Shown here in pieces: positions 34,848 through 45,243 of a stretch of 64,000 nt of DNA; positions within the stretch are counted from its first letter, which is position 1, and each line of letters opens with the position of its first letter. The notes under the pieces are model-generated. The model was not told where the DNA came from. It worked only from the letters and a program-made list of their open reading frames with translations, and did no database searches. A program made the position numbers and the translations under genes. The DNA lies in the NCBI GenBank assembly GCA_018398585.1, contig JAGTTD010000010.1, forward strand, positions 2,807,501 to 2,871,500, in the 5' to 3' direction. The stretch comes from Simmondsia chinensis (Eukaryota; Streptophyta; Magnoliopsida; Caryophyllales; Simmondsiaceae).

Positions 34848-35170
34848 CCTTTTGTAAATAGCTTCTCTACAGGATAGTGCCCTATTCCAAACAGCCCAAG
34901 CAACTGCTTAGAACCCTCAAATTTTAGGTGTTGTTAATATTAGTAAATTTTCTTATTAATTTTTTTATGATATGTTATATTACTATTATTTTGCTAAGAA
35001 AAAATTAGTTACATATGAAGAGTCCCATTTTTTTATGATATGTTATATTAGTAGCACCATGTATGGGTAAGGCTGCATACATCATAATTCCCCAGACACC
35101 CGTCTTGGCGGGAGCCACTTTGAGGCACTGGGTTATTGTTGTTGTTATTGTTGTCGTTGTTGTTGATTTT
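34848..35170 (+). mobile_element. Interrupted LINE-tail copy
   Basis: The first part (ttttgtaaatagcttctctacaggatagtgcc) is separated by about 160 bp from the rest (agcaccatg, gggtaaggctgcatacatc, ggcgggagcc, gcactgggttattg and TTG repeats). The interrupting DNA contains a directly repeated 23-bp word (ttttatgatatgttatatta plus flanks, near 34964 and 35029). Part of it resembles 37310-37430. Confidence 0.65.
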
Positions 35171-35434
35171 TGTTATCTGCTTTAATGAGATATAATTATG
35201 ATTAAGAGAAACGCTAGGATTTTTTCGAATGATGGACGTATATTCAGGTTAAGAAAAATATAGATCTTAACTTGTTTTTGTATTACGGATTTTCTTGACT
35301 ACTTATAAAAAAAAAAGGAAAATCCACAATTAAGAGATATATGATATATTTTTCTTGCCTTAATTATGCAAAAAAAAAAAAAAAAAGAAATATTTTCTTA
35401 CTGTTTTTCATTACAAATAAAAGTGAAATACATA

Positions 35435-35684
35435 ACAACAACAACAGACTCAGTGCCTCAACGGCCCCGGCTTAAGCAGGGTATGGGGGGCGGATGTATA
35501 CAGCTTAACCCTTCGGGGTGTAACTCTGTCGAGAGGTTGTATCCGATGATCCCCAACCTTATAGGATTGGCAATACGAGGACCTCCCAGGAGGTTACCCA
35601 TACTGATACTACTCTCACCCAAGCAAACTTAACTTCGGAGTTATAATGGGATCCGGTGCATTAGCACCTAGTAAATGAACATGA
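35435..35684 (-). mobile_element. 5S rRNA-headed SINE, copy C
   Basis: On the minus strand the head (about 35570-35684) reads GCTAATGCACCGGATCCC, then AACTCCGAAGTTAAG, then AACCTCCTGGGAGGTCC. The LINE tail module follows, with a (TTG)n end at 35435-35448. The flanks AGTGAAATACATA (35422-35434) and AGTAAAATACACA (35685-35697) agree at 11 of 13 positions. More diverged than copy B. Confidence 0.87.
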
Positions 35685-35999
35685 AGTAAAATACACACAT
35701 TTCTCATATTTTCTAAGCTTCTTTTACATTTGAGTTTTTTTTTTTTTTAAAACAGTAAAGAAAGCCTCTTGAGTATGTTTTCTTTTCAGAGGAACACCTA
35801 AAGTATCAGCACGAGAAGGAGGAGAGCTCTGTATGAAGAAAACTCCCCCAAAATCATGCTATAACCCTCGTGATCCATGTTTGCTAACCAATTTCCCAAT
35901 CTATTTGCTTCTTTTACTATATCAATCGTTGCATTCAATTTGATATAAAAAATCACATACATTTTAGTTGCGATTTTAACAAACACTTAAATTTTTTAA

Positions 36000-36450
36000 T
36001 TTTTCAAAGTCATACCTAAACTTTCTAAAATTTTTCAATTTCACACCTGATGTTGACATCCTTAATTTTCCGTTAAAATAAATAAGAATTTACCAAACTA
36101 CCCTCAATAGAACTTTTTTCTTTTTTTGTTTATAATGAATTAAAAATTGAATTTTTTGTTAAAATAATATTAGAAAATTCGAATTTACATTTAAAATATA
36201 ATATTAAAAAATTCGAATTTACATTTAAAATATTTTAATTTTTTAAATATCTAAAAAAATTATAAATATTTAAAAGATAATTTTTATATTTAAAAAATAT
36301 TTTTTAAAAATGCTACGTCAACAGAAACTACCAAAATGTTAAGGAGTTACATTAAAGTGTGACATTGAAAAATTTTGGAAAGTTTAGGTGTGACTTTGAA
36401 AAATTAAAAAATCTAGGAGGTTTCTAAAACCGCATTTAAAATTAAGGTGG
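36000..36450. repeat. AT-rich inverted-repeat element
   Basis: The left end carries aagtcatacctaaactttc and the right end tttaggtgtgactttg, complementary wording. It is the same family as 26930-27725 and 60930-61480. Non-coding. Confidence 0.5.
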
Positions 36451-36548
36451 TTTTTAGTTGGAAAACCGATTTATTTTTTTATAACAATATTTTAAAATAG
36501 AGATATAAAATAAGAGAATTTGAATTAATACCCGCCTCAATATTTTTA

Positions 36549-36991
36549 GGGTTTAATTGTATCAATTTAGTCTCTAAACAATTTAAAATGTGTCAATTTA
36601 GTCCTTTGATCAAATTTAAATTAAGTTAATATCGTCATTTTAAACGAAAAAATTATGTTAGCTGCAAGCAACTTATTATAAATTCATTCGTTTATCGAAA
36701 ACAGCCTCTCTTTAAGGATAATACTCTGAAGAGGGAAAGCTGCGTATATCCGTCCCTCAGACCCTGCATAGGCGGGAGCCCTTGGGATACTGGGTATATT
36801 GTTGCATTGAATTTAACCCAATTTGTAACTAGACCATTAAAAATTTTATTTAAAACTTAACATAAAATTTTCTCTAAAGACCAAATTGACATATTTTGAA
36901 TTGTGTAGGGACTAAATTGATACAATTAAAAGTACAATGACTAAATTGACATAATAGATAAAATAGATGGACATTTTAGCGTAAATAACCC
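36549..36991. mobile_element. Mutator-type MITE, copy 5, with nested tail element
   Basis: The right end is intact (gcgtaaataaccc). The left terminal repeat has lost an internal piece, so GGGTT runs directly into TAATTGTATC. The flanking 9-mer ATATTTTTA is identical on both sides (36540-36548 and 36992-37000). The element is longer than its sisters because a LINE-tail copy sits inside it. Confidence 0.9.
36695..36804 (+). mobile_element. Tail-only LINE/SINE copy nested in MITE
   Basis: It starts tcgaaaacagcctctc and contains gggaaagctgcg, ggcgggagcc and ctgggtatattgttg. It interrupts sequence that is continuous in the other MITE copies, so it is younger than this MITE. Its own target duplication was not resolved. 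Confidence 0.8.
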
Positions 36992-37000
36992 ATATTTTTA

Positions 37001-37617
37001 TTTTAACAAATGTATGTTTATTCATATATTTTAATATGTAGGGGCCAAGCAAAACTCGAATATTCTTATACTTGGCAAAAATTTAATTATCTTATTATAT
37101 ACATAGAAGATGCTGCTTCATGCTTTTTTTTTTATATTAATTAATTAATAATGGGAGACCTCGGCATTAAAAAAATAACAAAATTCCATAAATTGGTCGG
37201 CTGGTAGATACTTTTTTTGAGTAAAAAGAAACCTTATTATAATTATAATATATTAAAAAAATGACAAATGTTTTCTTATATTTTATAATCAAGGCCGCAC
37301 ATAACCCCAAGCAACCCAAGCATCCGCTTAGAAAACCCAAATTTTAAGGGCCCTAGATTTTTAAAGGTGTAGTTTTTAAAATATTAATTCTTAGTATTAG
37401 TAAATTTTATAGTCAAAATTACTATAATTTATTGTATATAAAAGGCCTCTTTTAAGAGATGGCAGGATCGGCCCCGTTTATAATAAGCTTTTTTGATGAT
37501 AAAATTTTATAATAAGTTGGTAACCTATGAGCGGGCTGATCAATATTGGTGGAACATACACTAAAAAAAGAGATGCATTCGACTTTATGCTCATCAATTA
37601 GGTACTCTAATATTTCA
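37001..37617. other. Non-coding, AT-rich
   Basis: No gene. The part at 37300-37440 is similar to the DNA that interrupts the tail copy at 34848-35170. Confidence 0.4.
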
Positions 37618-37633
37618 ATATATGCTATTCAAG

Positions 37634-37985
37634 AAAAGGCTCGGTTTAACATATGATGGCGACGAATCGGATATAAATTTGTGCAAGGATGGAGTACGGC
37701 AGTATTTTGGCCAGTGCCCCCGTCAATTTCTCTCCAGCTTTGTCGGTTCAACGTCTTCTCCTGCTCCGAGCTCTCTCTCCAAGTGCTGGCATAGCCATAT
37801 AGTGCCTGTTTTTGTTCTTTTGTACTTTTTTTTTTTTTTTACCCCTACTTCCCTGTTATCCTTTTTTTTTTGTTATCTTCTGTTTTCGTGTTCCTATCTC
37901 CTGATTTACTCGGGTTCTCTTAGGCCTCATTTGCTCGAGTCGCTTGTTTTGTATCACGAGTGTGTCGCTAATTATAAAAAAATAT
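37634..37985 (+). mobile_element. Poly(A) retroposon inserted in a TRIM LTR
   Basis: A 352-bp insert ending ctaattat plus A run. The flanks ATATATGCTATTCAAG (37618-37633) and ATATATACTATTTAAG (37986-38001) agree at 14 of 16 positions. The same terminal words occur at 3220-3245, suggesting an L1-type 3' end. An open frame across it (37622-38008) is T-rich and not convincing as a gene. Confidence 0.65.
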
Positions 37986-37993
37986 ATATATAC

Positions 37994-38284
37994 TATTTAA
38001 GTATATAACTATTCATGTGTCTTCGCTCATGCGCTTAAACTTTTGAATAGTTGTTTCCTTAACCTGATATCAGAGCCTTATTAACCAAAAGGTCATGAAT
38101 TCGAATCCCAATAGTCTCTACTTTTAATATGAACATAATTTAAGCATAAAGAATAATGTAGGCCTGTGTGCAACATTCATGCTTCACACCAAACAGCCAT
38201 TTGTATGAGGGGGCATATTAGATTATATAATTATTTTTGTGCCACCCATAAATTTAAGCTTTTGGAATAATTGTTTCTTTTTAA
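37994..38284 (+). mobile_element. TRIM-like retrotransposon
   Basis: The terminal parts 37994-38064 and 38216-38284 are diverged direct repeats (for example cttaaacttttgaatagttg and tttaagcttttggaataatt). The first is followed by tgatatcagagc at 38065-38076, one mismatch from the tRNA-iMet primer site. The second is preceded by the purine tract GAGGGGGCA. The internal part is only about 150 bp and codes for nothing. The right LTR begins TATTAG, like the copia LTRs here. Confidence 0.65.
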
Positions 38285-38848
38285 TTAGATATCCTATGCC
38301 GGAACCTGATAATCTTTGTCAGAATATTGTCAATTACTACCAAAAAATAATAATATTGTACATGATTAAGACTATATATATGAGTTCTTGTAAATGTCTT
38401 TTTGCGAAAATCGAGCAAATTACATAAAAAATTAAGGAAGGTATTACCGGTAGGAAAAAAAAATTATTATTACAATAATAATATGACTTATAAATAATCA
38501 AACCCACAAAATAATTGACAATAATAATTTTATTGTGACAATAATATTGGTGCAGCACGTAAAAGTAGGATTTAGGAACGGGAGGATTCAATGGCCTTCC
38601 TTTAAATTTCTACTGCAAAAATAATAAAAAACAAAGGGAAAAATCGTTTGATCTAATTCTCACACCCCGAGTAGAGAAAAAACACATAAAAAAGAATAAA
38701 TATCTCTAAAAAATAATTGAACTAATTAAAGTCTTACACTTACTTAAATAGAAGAGCTAATTTATATAAATTAAAAGATAAATACAAAAATAACTCTTAA
38801 TTATCTAAAACAACTAGTAATTATATCCTTGTCTAATAACTAAATAAC
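38285..38848. other. Non-coding spacer
   Basis: AT-rich. Nothing recognised. Confidence 0.5.
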
Positions 38849-38856
38849 CTAATAGA

Positions 38857-39554
38857 TAGGGGTGTTCAAAAAAATCCGTAACGCGAACCGAATTCCCGAA
38901 ATACTGACCCAAAAATATGGTTAAACATACCGAATTTTTGGGTAGGTTAACCGAACAGAAAAAATTTGAGGCATTTCAGGACAGTAATGGTTAGTGCTTT
39001 TGTCCATTCCGGTTAACCGATTTACCTAAATAGTATATATCATGTATATATCTTTATATATTCATGATAATATATTGTTAATTAAGTGTGTTTTCTAGCA
39101 TATATGTGAATATTCCATAATGAATGATCAATTTTATTTTTTTCTCTAATTCATCTCTTAGTATCAAGTACTCATGCCCTATTGTTATATCACAAATATT
39201 AATTAAGTACTACTTTACTACAATCTAATGCTATTTGCTTGCCTACATTTTGATTAAAATGAGATATTATAAGTCTAATTTTTTAGAATTGGATTATAAG
39301 CTTATAATTTGTTGAATATTCTCATGTTTTTAGATATTTATAAACCTTTAAGGAGATAAATCATATAACATGAAAGATGCATTGTATTATTTTTTCGGTT
39401 CCCGGTTAACCTATATATCCGAACCGAATTACTAAAAGTCGGTTAACCGATCTTTTCTATTACAGTAACGGCTAGAGATTATTGAGTATTTTGGTTACGG
39501 TTAACCGAACCGAAATACTTTATGGTACGGTTAACCGAACCATGAATACCCCTA
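38857..39554. mobile_element. hAT-type non-autonomous transposon
   Basis: A 698-bp element. The terminal repeats TAGGGGTGTTC and GAATACCCCTA are perfectly complementary over 9 of 11 bases, and the flanking 8-mer CTAATAGA is identical (38849-38856 and 39555-39562). An 8-bp duplication and TAGGG termini mark hAT. Sub-terminal ggttaaccg palindromes are repeated near both ends. No transposase ORF. Confidence 0.9.
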
Positions 39555-39562
39555 CTAATAGA

Positions 39563-40985
39563 TGTCAATCTCTTCAAATCTTTATTCAGTCGCATCTTCT
39601 ATCAACTTACCAAGTAACCCATCTCGTTAAGAGCCAAATCCACCAAGATACGAGCTGCATCAAATATTAGAGAAAATTTATTGGATTCTTACGTTGAAAG
39701 CTGCACTAAATAGGATTCCCCAGCAGCAACCAAAGCAAGAGAAATGCAATATTAAATTGTATTTAAATTATAATATATGCTTTTAAAATGCCCATTGCAT
39801 GTGGTTGGCTAACATCTTTTAATATACTTTTGAATATAATATTAATGTGAATCAATTTAATAATATATACTTTAGATTGTGGACATTAAATTTAATTTAA
39901 TAATATTATCTTTATATTGTGGATGATTAATGGGGGAAGTTGGGGGGACTTTTCTGGGCAAGTAGCCATGGCTACTGTCCAAAATAATATCAAAATAAAA
40001 AATTATTTTTAAAATTAACTTTTAAAAAATTATATATTTAAATGATACTCATATTACTTTCGTCTTTTTTATTTTTTTTTATTTTTGTTTATTTTCTAAA
40101 AAGGCCTGAATTTCAGTGCATAGTTTTTAATACATGTATGTACATTCATGCTTTTATTTATTATTTTTTAAAATTTATAATATTTTTTAATTATAATAAT
40201 AAATTAAATTAAATTATTTATTAAATATTTAATTAAGATTTTGCATAAATAATTTATTTTTATTTATTTATTATAATTAAGAAAACATTATAAATTTAAA
40301 AAAAATAAAACATAAATGCATGCACATGCATACATGTATTAAAAACTATACAGTGAATATCTTTCCCCTATTTTTTTTGAAAAAAGGTTAAAAAAAGAAT
40401 TAAAAAAAAGTCAAAAATTTGGGTAAATAGTTTTTTTTGAAAGTTAGTTTTGAAAATATTTTTTTTTTCATTATGTTATTTTGGACACTGGTTCATAAGA
40501 ATGAGATCATTCAAACGGAACGTTGATGGTATCCAAAGATAAATCAGGATTTGTTATTATTTAGGAAGTCTTTGGGACTTTGAAGGATCTTTGGCGTCGT
40601 CTTCTCTACTCCAATTGGTATTTACGATTTCAAACTTTGTCATTTGGTTTACACTCGATTTCTTTGTCATGAAAGAAGGCATGCTACCCCAAGATATGGT
40701 TATCGAATCAAGCTCTACTACTGTTGTCTCTTGGATATATATAAATCCCGACTTCTTGCCCATTGAAAATAGAGCTTTCTAATCCAGTTTTTAGCTTTAA
40801 AATTATGTAATGTTTTCTTTGTATATATTCAAAGGGAAGCTAGCTTTCTATGAAATATTTTAGAAAGTTAGGTATCACGAGACTTAACTCTTCTACTGTC
40901 TGTGTTTGGCTAGTTTGTTTATATGTGTGGTCGGGTGAATTGAAGCAAACAAACTAAACGATCTGTCGTGACTTGGGGGTAAATT
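39563..40985. other. Non-coding, AT-rich
   Basis: No gene, RNA or defined repeat is recognised. There are several T and A homopolymers. A short open frame at 40591-40782 shows no family resemblance. Confidence 0.5.
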
Positions 40986-40986
40986 A

Positions 40987-42035
40987 AGGCTCCGTTTGTT
41001 TCAGGGAAAAACCACATTCTAGGAAGTGGTTTTCCACTTTTCCTTTGTTTGGCTCGCCATTAGCTCACGGAAAAGGTTTTCCAAATAACTTCCCTTCAAA
41101 ATGGGGGAAGTCGTGATTCTAAGTGACTCAAAAACCTTCACGGTTATCATTATGCAAATCGAGATCAAATCAAAATAAACCAAACTGCACTGTAAACATT
41201 TAATGTCAACATCGGATAAGAATTAAACTGAATAATTAAAAGCAGCTTCGATATTACTTTGTTATTGTTGCAACAGAACAACTTTAATCAAGTTGAATTG
41301 TTACATAATATTATAGAAGAAAATTATTTAGGTAATATTTTAGCATTTATTACATAGATTATGTGATATTTCAGTAATATACCCTAAAGTTTAAAAATTT
41401 TCTCATAAATCAGGTATCTTTTACTAAAATTTAGTATATTTTAAATGAAAACAGCAATCTATATGTATCCTATATCATAATGTAATAATTTTTTTTGTCC
41501 AAAAATGGTAATGTGACATATTTTTTGATAATATATAAGTAATTTTTGTTAGAATGTGGACAATCTTTTGATAATATGATATTTATACTACATCAATTTT
41601 TTGACAGAAATTACCCGAATTTTAATGACAATTCACCAGATTTTGACGATATATATATACAAGTGATAAAATTTCTTATCTCATGACACCTCATTATATA
41701 TAATAAAATAACAGAGTATTTACATGATAAATGCTCAAATTTTAGAATACCGAAGAAATAATTTTCCTAATTTATACAGCTTTGATAGTTAACTTTTTAT
41801 TTTGTTACTTTATATATGTTATATTATTACTTATGTTGTCCTATAAAAAGATATAAAATAATTGATGAAAAATATTTTTTTAAAAGATACACAAAGACAT
41901 TACAATGGGGAATTAAGTTTTCCTTTGAAACAAACAACGAAAAACCCCACTCGGAATTTATATTTCCTTGAAAAACCTTTTCCGAAGAAAAATCAATTTT
42001 TAAATTCTACTTTTCCGTCAAAACAAACGGAGCCT
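40987..42035. mobile_element. TIR element with AGGCTCCGTTTGTTT ends
   Basis: The left end AGGCTCCGTTTGTTT is complementary to the right end aaacaaacggagcct. The inner borders also match (tggttttccacttttcc; ggaaaa words). The length is 1049 bp, without a transposase. An AT-rich inverted-repeat element (41290-41780) lies inside. I found no clear target duplication. A fragment with the same right end is at about 49380-49653. Confidence 0.65.
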
Positions 42036-42579
42036 AAGTGTGAACTACATATGAATGACCTTAACAAACCACTTGTTATATTTTCTTGGTGTTTTTGGTG
42101 AATCTTGACTTCAATTTGCTATTTGTGTGAACCAAAAATTGCTCCAATTAAGCGAATTTCTACTATTCTTTTGTAGATTTTTGTTTCCGAAAAAGTAAAG
42201 ATATGAACTTGACCTAGCGGTAGTTAGGGCAAAGCAACCTGAGGTACTCCTCAAATGCTTAAGAGCTAAAAATATGGGTGGAGATGAACTTGAGAGCCCG
42301 ATAGCCTATTTTGAGCCCGATTCAATCAAATTTATGCCTCAAGACCTTGAGTGAAAAAAATCTCGAAAAAGATCAAGCTTAGCAAGGTTGAGTTGGAGTG
42401 AAGTAATGGGTCACTAATCCAACATCAAGTCATTCAAGCACAAGTTAAATTCATTATAGGCTAAAATATCTAATTGCTACTCCTATTTTACGCAAGTATG
42501 CAAGCACGTTTATGGACCTCAAGCAATCCATGATCTGTTAAAAATTCCTCCAAAAAAAGGCATGTATTCAGGTCATTGA

Positions 42580-42810
42580 GACATAGTAGCATTCAAGTGG
42601 AAGGAGACAATAGAATTGTGATTAATAACCTTAATGGGAAGTTCTGACCTCCGTGGCAATTTCATAAAATCACTCTGAGAATGGGATGATGAAAATCGCT
42701 AGTAGAAGTATCAAATCTAGTCACTGCTTCAGAGAAACAAACATGGTAGCTAACTGGACAGTGGAATCTGGTCATCATATCTCTTTAATGGTTCAGCGTT
42801 CCTCGATGCC
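42580..42810 (+). pseudogene. RNase H (RVT_3-like) fragment
   Basis: Read in two frames it gives VEGDNRIVINNLNG and then SHCFRETNMVAN. This is the wording of the plant RNase H-like domain found in L1-type LINEs and their domesticated relatives: EGD, an Asn-rich helix, then RE.N..A. Stops and a frame change interrupt it. Only a domain fragment remains. Confidence 0.45.
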
Positions 42811-43419
42811 TAACTCGAATCTAGACTATTGTTTTTACAGATGCGTTAAGTGGAGCCCTTCCCAGAAGGCCTAAGTATCATCTCTTCTCGTTACCGTCGT
42901 AAAAAAATGCCAAATTGAGATTATATATCCAAGTAGGGCATAGAATGGACCAATAAGGGGGTTTGATCTCTACCTTCCCAAGAAGGAAACATTGGAAATG
43001 TGAGACTTCAAAAGTTTGTTTGTCTCTCTTTGGGGAGAGAAAAAAGAAAAAAATTAAGCAGCACGAACAACGAGAATTTAAAATTTTCATGAAAATAACG
43101 ATCTTTAAAAATAAAGAGGTAAGATGGAAGCATATTAAGATTTTTTAGACATGGATCTTAGAGAACGCACAACACAAAGAATACGGTCATCGAGGTCTTG
43201 GTTTTTCGTTGTGTATCCTATTAAGTACTATACGTGTGTGTCTTCTATTGTTCGAGAACTAAACTTTTGTTTTTTCAATTACTCTACTTGCTCTAAGCAT
43301 TCTTCCTTGCACTTTACCTTCATTTTTGTTAAAACAGAGCTATTCCCGAAAGTTAAACCCACGACCGTCAAAATGCTCTAGAAATGACAACATCAAGACT
43401 CGTTGTAGCTAAAATGCGT

Positions 43420-44010
43420 GACCCAGTTCACAGGTCGGGCTCTACGAACGGGTCCAAACTAGGTTGGGCCCATCCGTATAAAAGGTTAAACTAGGGTCAG
43501 GTCTGGGAGAAAAAAAATTTATTAGCGCTGTTCAACCTGTAACATGTATCCTAGGACAGGTCAGATTGAACCATGTTGCAATGCGTGATTTGGGTGGATC
43601 AAACTGGGTTTGACTCATTTTTCAACTTTCTAACCTTTCAATACATACAAAATATAGCTAAGTAATACTTTAATTATATTAATAACATAAGAAGGCCTTT
43701 CCTATTGCTAAAAAATATAATAATTAAATACCATATATGTTATATAATGTATAAAAAAATATAAATTTTTAAATACATATTTAAGCAACAGGTGCTATGT
43801 ATTTAAGAACATGACAAACATGACATGGGTCTAAACTTTAATGAGTCTATTGCGGGTCGGCCCTATGTCTGACCCCATACAGCAAGTCGCAAATCTAAGG
43901 GCAAGTCAGGCCAAGCCAGGCCCAGCCAATTTTTTTCCAACGTGATCTGGTCCACTACAGTGGATGGGTTGACCCACATCAGGTCAGGTTGCAGGTCAAC
44001 CCGACTTGTT
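43420..44010. repeat. Degenerate ggtcggg-rich repeat
   Basis: Repetitive wording (gggtccaaactaggttgggcc; gcaggtcaacccgac) without an ORF, comparable in style to the hAT-like repeats. The ends were not defined. Confidence 0.35.
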
Positions 44011-44124
44011 GGCCACCACCAATCAAGAACACACATCTCACCCATGCATTTTTTTAGAAGATTGGCGCTCTGTTTGCCCAGGAGGAAGTCATCTTTTCCG
44101 TTCTTATTATTTGCTTACATAAAC

Positions 44125-44258
44125 AATAACAACAAACCCAGTGCCTTGATGGCTCCCACATAAGCAGGGACCGGGGGGGGGGGGGGGGGGGGTGGGGTTG
44201 GTTTGTACACAGCCTTACCCCTTTATGGTGCTACTCTAAAAAGGGGCTGTGTCCGAGC
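44125..44258 (-). mobile_element. Tail-only LINE/SINE copy with 16-bp TSD
   Basis: On the minus strand it reads acagcccc, ggggtaaggctgtg, a run of 20 C and ggcactgggtttg, and ends in TTG repeats. It is flanked by the perfect repeat ATTTGCTTACATAAAC (44109-44124 and 44259-44274). The G run (44173-44192 on plus) replaces part of the module. Confidence 0.9.
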
Positions 44259-44643
44259 ATTTGCTTACATAAACGAGTAGCAAAAATGGTTTAAATGGAA
44301 AAGCTCTTCCCCATACAGAAGACATTCTCTAAAAAAGAGGAAGCTCAATTTCGAATGTGTTAAACCTCAATCCATACACCGTCGAACGAATAGAACTTAC
44401 AAAAAAATATATTTTCAGCTAAAAATATTCGAAGGACAAAAATTTTCCATAAGGTAAATGCTTCCGAGTAGTCGATTCACAAGAAAAAAGAGAAGATTTG
44501 CTGGTACATTTATGATCCCATTTTACATGTATATGCTACAAAATCTCAGGCACAGACCCAACAAATATTGAATTTTCAAACTACATTTTTATGCAAAAAT
44601 AAAATTAATAGATTTCCATTATTATTATTATTATTATTATAAA

Positions 44644-45243
44644 TCATGATTCCAGAATAATGGGGCCTATACAAGATTGAAACATCTGACTCAAAACTTG
44701 CAGAACTTGCCCAGAATCATGCTCACTTCTTACAAGATCAACAAACAAGGGAAACAATCTCGAGACGTACCTCTTAAACGTTTCTCTCTCCAAACTAGCC
44801 AAGGCTCGTAACGATGACATCAGCAATGACGTCCATGCCGCCAGCTCCTCCTTCTTTGACGCCGGTAATGGCACGATCCAACGGCGTTCGGGTTTCGGTT
44901 TACCAACGTGGGTCCCGCCACATTCAAGGTAAATTCGTAATATTTTCTCACAAACCGTGACAAGTTCTTCTTCAATGTTGAGATCATCAGAGTTAAATGA
45001 TTTTTCGAGAAGTATATCTTGGAGGAAGTTTAGGTGGTTTTGGTGGGATTCGTTTTCAAAGTGAACAAGGGGAGGACCGGATAGTTCTAGAATATTGCAC
45101 GTTCTTTGTAGCTTTCGTTTTAGAACTTTGTCAGAGTTCAATTCCGTGGCATGAGAGGAAATCGCGGAGAAAGTTTCTAGGAGAATTTTTATGCTTGCTG
45201 ATGAGAGAGATTCTTGATGAGCTTTGACAATGTCAGTTACAAC
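44644..45243 (-). CDS. BIG1: BIG exon 11 (residues 1508-1706) and stop
   Basis: It encodes [20 protein letters not shown] to [12 protein letters not shown] with TGA at 44644-44646. It starts after TTATATCTCAG. An (ATT)n microsatellite (44621-44642) begins directly after the stop in the 3' untranslated region. Confidence 0.95.
   Translation of the reverse strand, partial: VVTDIVKAHQESLSSASIKILLETFSAISSHATELNSDKVLKRKLQRTCNILELSGPPLVHFENESHQNHLNFLQDILLEKSFNSDDLNIEEELVTVCEKILRIYLECGGTHVGKPKPERRWIVPLPASKKEELAAWTSLLMSSLRALASLERETFKRYVSRLFPLFVDLVRSEHDSGQVLQVLSQMFQSCIGPIILES

Noticed and set aside
35435..35684. Cassandra-type TRIM (LTRs that contain 5S rRNA)
   Set aside because: No second copy nearby, no primer site or purine tract, and the flanks are SINE-like target repeats with a (TTG)n tail.
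37622..38008. A 128-codon host gene
   Set aside because: The frame spans a poly(A) retroposon with target repeats, is full of Phe from T runs and has no family resemblance.
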